The notes under the pieces are model-generated. The model was given only the letters and a program-made list of their open reading frames with translations, ran no database searches and was not told where the DNA came from. DNA of 64,000 bases, taken from contig OY747704.1 of assembly GCA_963556495.2 (NCBI GenBank), positions 41,686,001-41,750,000 on the forward strand, in the 5' to 3' direction. Position numbers and translations under genes: made by a program. The DNA is from Valencia hispanica. Lineage: Eukaryota; Chordata; Actinopteri; Cyprinodontiformes; Valenciidae. Numbering within the stretch: the first letter of the stretch is position 1; the number at the start of each line of letters is the position of its first letter. Below, piece after piece: positions 37,443 to 48,110 of this stretch.

Positions 37443-40400
37443 TTATGGATGAGCTTTGAAGGCCCCACGAGCAGCATTGGTCGCAGCATTAGCTGCAGCG
37501 TTGGCAGCTGCGGTCTGAACGGTCTTGTTTGACATGACGCCAGTCGCAAACTCCTGCTGAGCCTTCTCGAAACTGGCACCGGTGGTTCGATACAGTGCAT
37601 GCACCTGGAAAAGGCAGAAAAGAGAATTCAATTCAGTTCATTTATCAGTCAACACCAGGATGTTTGTCATGCTGGCTGCTATGAAATTAAACTGAGAGCA
37701 ACGAGAGTGATGATAAAAGTGTGTCATGCCTAAAATTTTCAATTTTCAGAGAATTTTGATTTTTCTGCCTTGCGTCAATAAAAACCTCACCCTGAACAAT
37801 CAAAAAGTGTCCCTTTTTATCAACTGCCTGTGCAGGTGGGTCACATTTGTACTATTCTTGAATTGTGGTCACGGGCTGCAGGTCGCACTTTGGACAACCC
37901 TAGTATAAAATTCCTCTCTTGTTCTCCACTTTGGATGTAATTTTAGCTTTTAAAATGTCAGCTGCATCAGCTTGTAAACAGCTCTTGGTGCTATGGTCAC
38001 TCATCTTACCAGGTGGCATTAAATAAGTACATTTAAGAAGTAGGGATGTAAGAAAACATCGATACGCCGATATATCGTGATATTTTATACCACAATATTG
38101 TATCGATATTCAAAATTGATTTTTATTTGATTTTTTACCCTTTGAATGGAACCATTAATGATAACAGTAATTTTTGTAGTAAAATTAAAAGTATGACTGG
38201 TAGTTTGTGACCTTTTTTCACCTTATTCGTTCTAGTGGATCAACTAGATCTAGTAACAAATCTGGATGTATTAAAGTATGAAACAGGTTGGAGTGTTTAG
38301 AATGCTGTGGAAGTTTTTCTACAGTCAAAATTAAGTTTTAAAATTCACAATATATAGTCTTATTCATAGTATTGCATCGCCCCCCCCCCGGTATTGTGAT
38401 ACATACATCATCAGATTCTTTCCAATACACATCCCTATTAAGATAATTTTAAGTGATGGAAGTCACATATAAGGCCCATTACGGATGAATTTTGCTTTTC
38501 CATTACAAACCCTAATTACTGACATGTTACAAACAGTATTTGATGTTTTGCACAGCAGTTATCATTTGTCTATCATGCACATCTTCAGACAATCACGTTC
38601 ACTATTTCAAGTGCTTCGGCACAATAAAAAGAAAAAAAGAAAAACTGCACATCCATAATTCAATTCAGTGACAGTCTGTACAACTTTAGCGTGAATAAAA
38701 TAATGTGTGTTGGTGGTGGCACTGAATGTGCATCAGGTTCAGTCTCCTGTTCATTTATTTTGGGTACAACTGCATGTTACAAACAGTAACCTGACTTTTA
38801 AACAATCCAACCTTTTACCCACATGGGTTTTCAAACATTCTGCAATATTTTAATAGCTGTGTTTTAATTTTAATTGTGTTACCTTTTTGAACATTATGAG
38901 TGAACCCACAGACAGAGCAGTGAACAGAGCTGCAATCAGCAACATGATGATGCCGACCGGGATGCTGGTGTTCAGACCAGTTAGTGCTGCAATCCAGCCA
39001 CTGGCAAAACAAAACCAAAGATAATATTATGGATCTTTGTAAACGATCACAGAGGAATTGATCCAGTGATAAGACAAGATATTTACCATGTTCCCCAACC
39101 AGTGATGCCAATAGACTGTAGAACGTGCACTCCAAACTGACAAATATAGACGAAGAAGAAGACAAAGAAGCGGAACGAGCTGTCACTCCTGAAGTCAGAA
39201 GAAGACAGGAGTTGTGAGAAAAGGGTAATTAAGTTGCGTGATTTGCATCTACCACTCTGACATATTCTGTTCTCTTGATTACCTGAAGGCCCCATAAAGT
39301 GGTCTGTACCAGCAGACGAAAGAACACGGGGTGAAGAGCAGAAACCAGAGCATGGACAGGCCAAAATCCACCCCGCGAGAGGCGTCCACAATGAACCATG
39401 CCAGGCAACCAAACATGTTGACAAAGAGTGTGCCTGCATGAACTGGTAAATCACATCAAACAACTATGGGTCAAATTTAGCAACAACTAAACAGAGCAAG
39501 ATAGTATACGGACAGTGTCATGCAGGTTTTAGAACTAATTAAAGCCCGATATGTAATAGGGAATGTTATGAAATGTTAGAAAATGATATGCAATTTCTGT
39601 ATTGTGGTTAGCCAGATGATCGACTTACACATCCAAAGGTTGTACATGATCTTGACGGTCTTCTGGAACTCAATAGGAATGTCTACGGCAATATCATGAT
39701 AGAAACATGGACCAACAGGAAACTTTTCTGGTAGTGGAGGCCAGTTGTTCTTGCGGCCTGTTTGAGCAAAGCAAACCGATTAATAAAATTAATTATCGGA
39801 ACTTCAAGGTAATTTGACCGGACCTTCCCGATATGCGCGTGTCTCCACTTCATTGGGCCGGGTCAACAGGGCCGTTTTCAGGAACCAACGGAGTACCTGT
39901 GTAGGGGTATGCACTCGGAATGGCCTTATTGAGTCGCTCAGCGGAAGCTGTGGTTAGGTCGCGCTGATTGGTTGTAATTTAGGGGAAATGAGCAGACGTC
40001 GCCAAACAACCGGCTTTGTAAAAATAAGAAGAGTTGCTGGCGAAGCAGTTTATAACAACAGCAAACAGAAACACAGCAGGAAGCCCTGCTTCATCTATGT
40101 CGAGCTATTGTTATTTCTGCTGCTCTGGAGGCCTTTTTGGGCTGATCAGTGCATCACTGCTGAAACAGTGTGATATGGGGATGTCTTTAGATGATTCCTT
40201 AAAAGGCCAATTGCGTATGGAGACATGGTGGCCGAGAGGAGCGGACCGACAGATTAATTCAATTCAAATTCAAAATTACTTTATAAATCCCAAAGGGAAA
40301 TTAAACGTTGTTGTAACTCATTATGCAAGTTCCTTCAAATATTTGTTGTAGATGCTGATGGCTGTGGGTAGGAATGATCTCTTGTAGCGCTCTGCAGATC

Positions 40401-43400
40401 TGAAGAAGCCTCTGACTGAAGACGCTCTGTAGTTGTCTGATGTAGAGGATGCTCTGGATCTATGGCGTCTTCTTTTCAACTCATCAGGGTTTTGTGGCTG
40501 TAGTTGAGGTCTTATTTGAGCTTTTGTGATGTTAATCAGCTGCTGCCAGTTGTAAACCACCTTGTTGCCATGGTTATGCATCATAACAAATGTCCAAAAA
40601 TAAAAAGTATCAGCAAAAATCCTTCCAGCTGCACAGCATTCAAAACCAGAGAGAACAGTTGTCCACAAAAACAATGTTTCTACCAAAAATGGAAGAATTA
40701 AAGTTTTAAAAAGAAAAAAAATATGAACCAAAGTAACAGAGCTACTCCAACATGCTGCCACCTTGAGCGGCGCAATTCCGGAAATTGCCCCGTCAGAAAT
40801 TACCCCGTCAGAAAAAGATCTGGTTAAATAACCCTGAAGTTCCGATAGTGGAAACGCGCCTAGTGAAAGAATGGGACCACATACTTTTTTGTTGAAAATC
40901 TCAAAAAACAAAATTATAGTTTTTTGGTTTTTTTTGTCGAATGTAAAACTTGATCATTTCACAGAATATACCTTACACAAACAACCATGAGGTATAGATG
41001 TGAGACAGCTGAATCATGTTAAATCATTTTTATGTTAAATAAAAGGCTGAATAAATGTTAGGATCATTCTAATCTGAAACAGTATTCAAGTTAAAAAGTT
41101 TACACAAGCCTAATCTTTTGGATAGTAAGGTGATTACACATCGACAGCGGTACATCTAAATTTCAATGCCCTTTTTTTAAACCACAGTTCAGTCCACAAA
41201 TGCCTATTAATTGTTTAGGTCAAAAAAGTGCATTCAAACCGTTTTTTTTAAATTTCTTATTGTGCAACGTGACTACTTTTGATAAATTCTCCATTTTAAT
41301 ATGGTTAGTTTGTAATGAATGAGGACTAGACCCCTATGCATGGGACTCCTCAGGCTTAACGATAGTTACTGTGCTGAGCATAAAGTCATCTTACATCTCA
41401 GTAAGGCTGGACGAAATTAAAAAAACAACAAAAACAAGTTGCAATGTATTGTAACTTTTTCTAACCCTGCGGTATGTATTACAGTATGAAAACATACCGA
41501 AATGTTCAACAAATAACTTGAAAAGCACCTTTTATTATCTTGTACTGCAATCTTGTTGACAATTGACCTGCACTGATCCTATCACTTTTTGTGAATGTTA
41601 CAAGTAGGTTTTTTGTCTATATTTGAGAGTTATTCTAATTGTCAGGGCTGCAAAATATTTGAAAATGTTGTGATATCAGTAAATATTCAGATGACGATAT
41701 CAGTAGCGATATATACCTGTTTTCCTCTTTGCACGCTTTCTCATCTATGCTTCCATCACTCTGAGACCTTTAGCATTTTGAGTTATTAGTGTCTGGTGTG
41801 AGCATCTGCTGACATGAGACTGTCCAACTGGCTAAATATCACATTAGCATGAAAAACGCTAGTTCAGAACACTTGGAATATATTTCCCAACAATTATTGA
41901 GCTGCAAACAGTCCTTTGCTATATGATTTTTGGACAGTGATGTTGCGATGGCGATGTATTTGCAATATATTGTGCAGCTCTAAATCTCTGTAGTTAAAAT
42001 TCTGCCAGTTTCAACCAACAGGTGGATTAACTACTACTATGACCTAAAAGCTCATTCTCAATAGAAAGTTAGGATTTATTTCTTGTCTGCAATTAAAACG
42101 AGAGGTGTGACACTGTATGGGAATATGAGGCTTTAACAGGAGTATTATTAACTAATATTTAACAAGACAAACATGTTTTGGGGGTTGTTGTAAATTAGGT
42201 TCATAGTAATTCTACAAAACTAAACCGCAATGTTTTTCTAATTTGTTATTTGCAGTTTTATTTTCACTTCTTGTAAATAGTCTGTTGTTTTTCTAATGCA
42301 CAAATACACAGGGCCATTCTGTAAATTATTTTAATGATCCTTCTCAGTTGCACATTTCTTTGATCCGAGTATGCTATTTTTATTTTTTAAGAACTGCACA
42401 GCATTTAGAGTTGTAATTTTATCCTTACAGTACAGTATATTATTTTTTATTTCAGTTTTGTATATTCTCTCGTGTGTATCTACATGCTTTGATTGCCTGT
42501 CACTGCTATAAGGATAAGGTGAGGATGAGTGATTGAAATCTGAATGACCTCCTGCTACTCCGTGGGACTGCAACTCTCTTTCTCGACGATCAAGCTCTGC
42601 AGCTTTCTTCTCCAGCTCCTCCTGCCTTCTCAACAACTCAGCCTGAGCACGCGCTTGGTCCTGAAAGAGAGACAGAAAAGCTTGTATGATTAACAATATG
42701 TGAAAGCTGTCCCAAGTTTACAATAAGATAAATATTTACAACATTTCTCATTCAGGTTAATGCTATGTTAGTTTGGAAAGGGAAAAAGTAAGGTTAGGAG
42801 ACTGATTAGTAACTATAAACCACTCTGTTAGTATTAAACTAGCATTGAAAAAAAAGATCTCTAATTTAAAGTTACTGACAAAGAAGGGGCATTCATTGAT
42901 TTATGGAAAATGAACACATCAGATTTCAAGACGATACCTCGTTATGTTGCTGCTGGGCCATCAGAAAACACAAGAACATGAAGAAGAAAAAGAAAAATGA
43001 AACAAAGGAAAAGATGAAGTCTCTGCTGTGAGAAAAAGTTCTTTACGCGTGTATGGACAGTTATACATGTTGAATTTTGTGTTTGAATAAATAACAACAC
43101 AGTTATTAATGTAATAGGTTTTTGCTTATATGAGATTTTCTTTACCTTAAGAACTAGACAGAAAAATACGATCTTTTAAATTGTACAAGAAACAATCAGG
43201 AAGATGAAAGACACAGCCCTCCACATTGCTGGCACCCTTAGTAAAGACAAAAAACCTTAAAGTAAATGTATCCATTATGGGAGTGGCATAATCTCAGAAC
43301 ATTTGAAAAAATCATTTAACATTTGATTTGAGTAGATTTATTCACACAAAACCTCATGTTAAAACAATACGTGGAATTGCTTGAGGATTAGAATTTCTAT

Positions 43401-46400
43401 AAAAATAACTAACTGTAGCATTTAGATATGCTAAGATATGCTTTAATTTATTAACTTGATCCTTGTGTTAACAAGCTTTCAATTAGAAAACCACGACTTA
43501 ATGTTTCCATGAGGTATAAATATAATGTGACACAGACACCCATTTCTTATAGCCGCTCTTCAAAATGGCAAAGATGATAGAGCATGTTATTCAAATAGGG
43601 TAGATGTGGAATAATTTTCATACATTAAAAAATAGCTGCAAGAAAATATCTAATATCTCTATATTTGCTGAAATCCAAATCAGAGCAATAATTAAAATGT
43701 ATAAAATAACTGCAACTGTGACCCAATTTAATGTTGCCACAATACACTGTAGAGGATTGTACAGGAGGTCAAAAAAAGACATCTCCAAAGCAGTTAGAAG
43801 ATTGCATTTAACAGAGTCTATGTTGGGTCACCAGGTCTCCATATTAACCATTTCTTTCAAGGCCTTTGTGAATATTTTTATCAGGGCCTTAAATATTAGT
43901 GGAGTGCGCTGTATGCTGATAATCTAGTGTAAAAAGAGTACAGAAAAAGTAGCTGCAGTTCAAAGCAAACCAATGAGGATGCTACTGCATGTATTACCTG
44001 AGTCTGGTGCTGTGAATAAGCTGGCGGCTCTTCTGTGGGCTTCATGATGGCAGGTTGTGTGTTTTGCGAAGGGGCGGGAGTAGGTTTGGGCGCATTTCCA
44101 GGTACTGCCTGCAGACCAGCAAAGGATGTCTACATTGTTATTTATGCAACTGAACTTTTCTGTTTTTTACACTGAATGAAAGTTGCAGAAAAAGACAGTG
44201 GGTAGTGGCTAAAGCTAGGTCATACTAAAACACACACACACACACACACAGACACTCATGGACAAACTGAAGCTAACCGTTCTAGCGTCTGTGAAAGGGT
44301 TATATTCCTCCAGACCACCAGGAGGGGCAGACCGTGTCACCTGGGTCACCGAAGGATCCTACAAGGTATAAAAGTTCATACAGGAGTTTAGGGAGGGAAA
44401 ACTACAACTACAAACTCAGTTACAGCTGAATTCAAAAAACAAAGATTATTTTGTCTATTCCTCAGCAAAATAAGTTCAATTCTATTCTTTTTAAATTGCA
44501 TTATCACAAAAAAGTTCAACTATGTTGAGTCTAAAGGTTTCGGTTTGTTGACCCAACCTAAGCAGAGGTTTAAGTAATTAGGAGCCTGGAACTAAAAATT
44601 CTTTGCTAACACAATTTATGATATAAAAAGAGCAGTTTGCAGCCAGTCTCACAGTAACTTCTCACACTAATAAACATAATGTGAATCTAAATGCACTTGT
44701 TCAGGTGCTTGGCTAGATAGAAAAATCAACCCTTTTACAAAGCAGACCCCAGTTTATTATTCACAATAAATATATATGTATGTTGGTATGTTTCTATCTG
44801 TGCATCCACAGCTGCTGTTTGTGCCATCCCCTTAAAAACAACTTTTTAATTGCTATTGTGGTCGGACAAATTTGTTTTCCTTGAAAATAAACCAAATAGT
44901 CTGTTAGTTGATGCTTTCAAGAGCATATCTTTGAAAAATATATATACATAATTTAATAAATGTGCACATGCTCGATGTGCCCATGCAAGATTTTAATTTC
45001 AGAATTAAGCAATAATGTTTATTGGAAACTGAAAATCTTTCTGATTCAATTTAGAACATTCTGATTCGCTAGTCGTTACCCTAGGTTTAATGCAAGTCAG
45101 TTAACTAACCCTTGTTTTTGTATTCACTAAAGATGGATTCCACTAAGATGGATCATGAATCAAAAAAATATTTGTAATCAAAAACATGTTTTAAGGTATC
45201 ATTTCTTCAGTCTCAGTCACAAGTTTTCATAGATTTCAATGTAAATTGAGGGATACATATTACCCTAGAGCAATGTTTCCCAACCCTGGTCATCAATGTA
45301 CACTGCCCTGCATGTTTTACCCATTTCCCTGCTTTAATACACCGTACTCAGATAACTGCAGTTCAGCAACAGCCTGTTAATCAGCCATCAATTTAAATCA
45401 GGTGTGATGAAGCAGGGAAACATCTAGAACATGCAGGGAAGTATGCCTTGAGAACCAGAGTTGGAAAAACACTGCCCTAAAGCAGTGGTGTATAAAGTTA
45501 GTACTCAAGGGCTGGTAACCTGCATGTTTTAGTTCTCTCCTTGGTTCAACACCCCTGAATCAAATAATAGTTCATTGGTAGTAGTGCTGTGTTGAAAAAC
45601 ATTGATTCTCTGATTCTGAATCGATTCTTAGAAAAGTTCTTAAAAATAGATTCATATGTCCAAAACTCGATTTAATTGTTTAACATTGTTTACCCTTTTT
45701 ATACCTAAAATAGGGGGGGAAGTCCAGATGGGCATTTTAAGGCTTAGGTTTGAAAGGGTTAATACGGTTTCCCCCGGTGAACTGTAACCCACCCAGTCAG
45801 TACGTTTAAATGCACATGATCTAAATCGAGCTTTTGGGAAAAATCAAACTAATGGCTTAACCAGAATGGGAGCCTTTATCCCAGTTTACATGTCTCTCAG
45901 AAAATCAAATTATTGAATTAAATGCGTTTGCCACCGTGACACTAGCTGGCGACATGCGCCCTGTCCCGTTGGATTATTCCGGTTGGCACACAGATAGTAA
46001 ACAAATGCTGACAGCAGTGAAGCAGATGGAGTAAAAGCAGGATATGCAGAATGAGCGAAGAAATGGACGACAACAACGCTGCAGCAGAGAATATTTAGTA
46101 AGTACTGTACTGTTTGTGTTACACTCGTTGTTCTGCAGTGTTGTTGTGTACCGGCGTTGCTATTCCAGCTTCCGCGGTCTCCTAACTTCCCGTGAACAGC
46201 TCAGCTAAGCCATGGTTGGAGTTTACATGCAGAGAAATTTGATTTACCAATCGCATTATCTGGGTGGCTTAGCTCGATTACTCTAACTCTGGTTCGGTTT
46301 GACTTCAGTCGGACTAAGGCAATAATTGGACTTTCTCTTACTGCATGTAAACACACTGATTGTTGCATCGCTGAATTACAGGCATGTAATTAAGGTAACG

Positions 46401-47891
46401 GCTCAAAAAACATTTTTAATAGCACTGACCCATATCATTATCGAATTGGAACAGATTGGATTGGATCGGGATTATCGATTCTAACTCTAGAGAATTGGAT
46501 CGAATCGGTTCTTGAAATCTGAACCGATACCCAGCTCTAATTAGTAGACCTCTGCAGAAGTTTGACATGCTGAGGAGGTAGTGGGATTGTTTGAATCAGC
46601 TGTGTTGGAGCAGAGACACATCTAAAACTGTCAGGACACTGACCATTGAGGACTGGAGAAGGACATCCATCCCCAAGAGCAGTGTTTCTAAACCCTGGTC
46701 CTCAAGGCACACTGCCCTGCAAGTTTTAGATCTTTCACTGCATCAGTCCACCTGATAGCTTATTAACAGGCTTTTGCTGAACTGCAATCATCTTAATCAG
46801 GTGTTTTAAAGCAGTGGAACATCTAAAACCATGGTCTCCAATCCTACTGCCTGCAAGTTTTAGATGCATCTCTGCTACAACACAGCTGAATCAAAACATT
46901 GAATTACCTCTTTAGCATACAATCAAGTTTGGTAAAGGCCTGTTAACAAGCTATTCATTTGATTAAGCTGTGTTGAGGCAGAAATGGATCTAAAACTTGC
47001 AGGACAGTAGATCTCGAGGACCAAGGATAGAGAACACTGATCTAAAGCATGCAGGGAAGTGTGCCTTGAAGACCAAGGTTGTGAAACACTGCCTTGGAGT
47101 ATTATCTTTTAATACACTGCATCTTCCGTTGTTTACCTTCACGCTTGATCTTGATTTCATTTGAAAGTTCTTTAAATCCTTATTCAGACATAATCGGTTA
47201 TAACAAACAATTTTTTTAACGTTTAATATATGACCAAATTAAACAGTTTGCTGCGTTTAGGTGGTACACAAAACAAAAAATAATAAAGCAAATACACCGA
47301 AATAACCAAGTCAAGAGAGCTTCTGTGAACTCGTCTGGTTTAGAAAATCGCTTAAACTTAATTGCATCTCTGCTCTATTCTGGCGTTTCAGTTGTCAAGG
47401 CCTACACCCCAGCGGCATTTGTAAATAAACGTAAATGTTGGTAGTACATCAAACTTCAAGAAAGGTAGGAAACGAGTAAGATTTTCAGAAAAAAGGCAGC
47501 TTTATAAAAATGTGTACAGGCGATGGTCAAAGCTAATATTACACAGCTAGCATACATTTACAACAACAGTTGTTATTATTATATAGTATTATATATATAA
47601 CATGCTCTATATTAGTATTAACATCAACGTTTCCAGAAACAACCTGTAACATAACTGTTTGTAAATCATCTTAATCTACTACATTCACAGTAAATGACAA
47701 CATAAAGCATTTTCTACTCCCAAAGGAGCTTCTCCAGTAGCCTGTCAAGCTATTAGCCTGGGTGCTAAACTAAGAATGTGTGCTCAATGGGTAGCAATGG
47801 TTTGTTAGCCAACAATGCTAGCCTCGTTAGCTACCTGAAAGGGATTGCTGAAATCCGGGTCTGCGAACGGATTACTGTCAAAGTCAGACAT
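37443..47891 (-). CDS. scamp1: Secretory carrier-associated membrane protein 1, nine coding exons
   Basis: Exons (5' to 3'): 47891-47835, 44358-44278, 44108-43998, 42660-42549, 39757-39629, 39442-39283, 39188-39087, 39000-38883, 37604-37443. Together they give 1032 nt, 343 residues; human SCAMP1 has 338. All phases join cleanly. The N-terminal cytoplasmic part has NPF motifs at 7-9, 16-18 and 39-41 (EH-domain binding), a proline-rich segment (PAIMKP...PPAY, about 66-77) and a coiled coil at about 86-116. Four membrane segments follow (about 153-180, 187-206, 221-243, 262-286), with the conserved E-peptide [10 protein letters not shown] between the second and third. The protein recycles in post-Golgi and endosomal membranes. 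Exon 4 uses a weak donor (GAG/gtcatt), fixed by phase and by the following GRKNNW. Exon 6 uses the acceptor at 39444-39443; the AG 12 nt downstream would delete FHAG from membrane segment 1. Confidence 0.95.
38041..38437. mobile_element. 397-bp hAT-like MITE in scamp1 intron 8
   Basis: Ends are TAGGGATGTAAG and, inverted, TAGGGATGTGTA. Flanks ttaagaag and ttaagata match at 6 of 8 positions, fitting an 8-bp hAT duplication. Inside are the cgatatatcg-type motifs seen in common fish elements of this kind, and a C-run at 38381-38390. No ORF. Confidence 0.6.
38535..38772 (-). repeat. Copy of scamp1 3' UTR segment inserted in scamp1 intron 8
   Basis: About 237 bases nearly identical to 35916-36148 and in the same orientation; they differ by a few substitutions and a longer A-rich stretch. 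It is flanked by catgttacaaacagta at 38523-38538 and 38773-38788; the last four bases of the left repeat overlap the duplicate, so the target duplication is 12-16 bp. No poly(A) is present at either edge. Confidence 0.78.
39795..40861. mobile_element. GC-rich MITE in scamp1 intron 4, split by a LINE piece
   Basis: Left end attatcggaacttcaaggta and right end (inverted) ctatcggaacttcagggtta form a diverged terminal inverted repeat. The left part is 39795-40252 and the right part about 40786-40861; the middle is a LINE 3' end. Related pieces lie at 5430-6215 and 15656-15712. The left terminus is only about 38 bases upstream (in gene sense) of the exon 5 acceptor. Confidence 0.6.
40253..40785 (-). 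mobile_element. LINE (L2/Rex1-type) 3' end nested in the MITE
   Basis: The - strand encodes a C-terminus including [37 protein letters not shown] and [15 protein letters not shown], then a stop at 40323. This is the end of L2/Rex1-type reverse transcriptases. The tail aatttccctttgggatttataaag followed by gaatttgaattgaatt is the usual fish L2-like 3' end. It is 5'-truncated; upstream of about 40570 (- strand sense) no recognisable protein remains. Confidence 0.57.
41643..41982. mobile_element. hAT-like MITE in scamp1 intron 4
   Basis: Left end cagggctgcaaaatatttg and inverted right end tagagctgcacaatatattg are similar. The body has repeated gcgatat/gatatcag motifs, as in the common fish gggctgcacgatat elements. 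I could not confirm an 8-bp duplication. Confidence 0.45.
42938..42952 (-). CDS. scamp1: Candidate 15-nt in-frame microexon of scamp1 (intron 3)
   Basis: On the - strand a 45-base pyrimidine-rich tract (43010-42965) leads to cccag/CAG, a NAGNAG tandem acceptor. After CAGCAACATAACGAG comes a GTATCG donor. Either acceptor gives a multiple of three (15 or 12 nt), and both neighbouring exons (3 and 4) meet at phase 0. Inclusion would add QQHNE or QHNE between SQHQTQ and DQARAQ, just before the coiled coil. I know of no such exon in mammalian SCAMP1; this is inferred from splice signals alone. Confidence 0.45.
43190..43935 (+). mobile_element. Tc1-like transposon relic in scamp1 intron 3
   Basis: A terminal-repeat-like start (ctggcacccttagtaaagac) is followed by atggcaaagatgatagagcatg near 43565, the normal transposase start region. 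The frame from 43604 reads [32 protein letters not shown] and [10 protein letters not shown], weak matches to the Tc1 paired-like domain. It is truncated near 43935 and carries stops. Confidence 0.5.
44230..44250. repeat. (AC)n microsatellite in scamp1 intron 2
   Basis: About ten AC units, 28 bases from the exon 2 donor. Confidence 0.9.
45271..45474. mobile_element. Palindromic MITE copy 1 (scamp1 intron 1)
   Basis: Starts caatgtttcccaaccctggt and ends, inverted, cagtgtttttccaactctgg. The two halves are a long imperfect palindrome (cctgcatgttttacc against tctagaacatgcaggg). Flanks ccctagag and ccctaaag match at 7 of 8. This is a widespread fish hAT-type MITE. Confidence 0.67.
45483..46671. 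mobile_element. Palindromic MITE copy 2, interrupted by a hAT-like element
   Basis: Left half 45483-45581 (cagtggtgtataaag, ctgcatgttttag) and right half 46540-46671 (gcagaagtttgac, gctgtgttggagcagag, acatctaaaact). It begins immediately after the 8-bp repeat that closes copy 1. The right terminus is degenerate. Confidence 0.57.
45582..46539. mobile_element. 958-bp hAT-like element inserted in MITE copy 2
   Basis: Ends TAGTGCTGTGTTGAAAAAC and, inverted, TAGAGCTGGGTATCGGTTC. Flanks attggtag and attagtag match at 7 of 8. The split halves of the host MITE resume on each side. It carries tcgattct/aatcgatt-rich subterminal sequence and no transposase ORF. Confidence 0.6.
46680..47091. mobile_element. 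Palindromic MITE copy 3, host of copy 4
   Basis: Starts cagtgtttctaaaccctggt and ends, inverted, cagtgtttcacaaccttggt. It is interrupted at 46829 by another member of its own family. Flanks are cccaagag and ccttggag. Confidence 0.6.
46829..47039. mobile_element. Palindromic MITE copy 4, inserted in copy 3
   Basis: Starts ccatggtctccaatcctact and ends, inverted, cagtgttctctatccttgg. Flanks atctaaaa (46821-46828) and atctaaag (47040-47047) match at 7 of 8, and copy 3 continues across the insertion. Confidence 0.66.
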
Positions 47892-48110
47892 CGTATCGCC
47901 TTTCTAATGACTCCCTCCTTTAAATGAGAAACCCCCAATCCTCCAGGGAAGGTTCGGTCCTCGGATGTGACTGCCTGCTTTTGTTGGTAGCAGCCTTCTT
48001 TGCCTCCCCCTGCAGATGGAGAGCTCCCGTTTAGCAAGTTAGCTAGTAGCAGAAAAATGGCAGCAGCTGAGAGGATGCTGATAAACAACGTCAGAGAGTC
48101 AGACAGCATC
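47892..48110 (-). promoter_or_regulatory. scamp1: scamp1 5' UTR and promoter region (approximate)
   Basis: Sequence directly upstream of the scamp1 ATG is less AT-rich than the flanks. A YY1-like motif, aaaatggcagcag, occurs at 48054-48066 on +. No TATA box was identified. The transcription start is unknown. Confidence 0.38.

Noticed and set aside
39431..39442. Downstream exon 6 acceptor of scamp1 (after tgcag)
   Set aside because: It keeps the frame but removes four residues (FHAG) of the first membrane segment; the upstream acceptor restores the family sequence.
40321..40911. 196-codon minus-strand ORF taken as a gene
   Set aside because: Only its C-terminal part is recognisable, as a LINE reverse-transcriptase end; the rest runs into MITE sequence.
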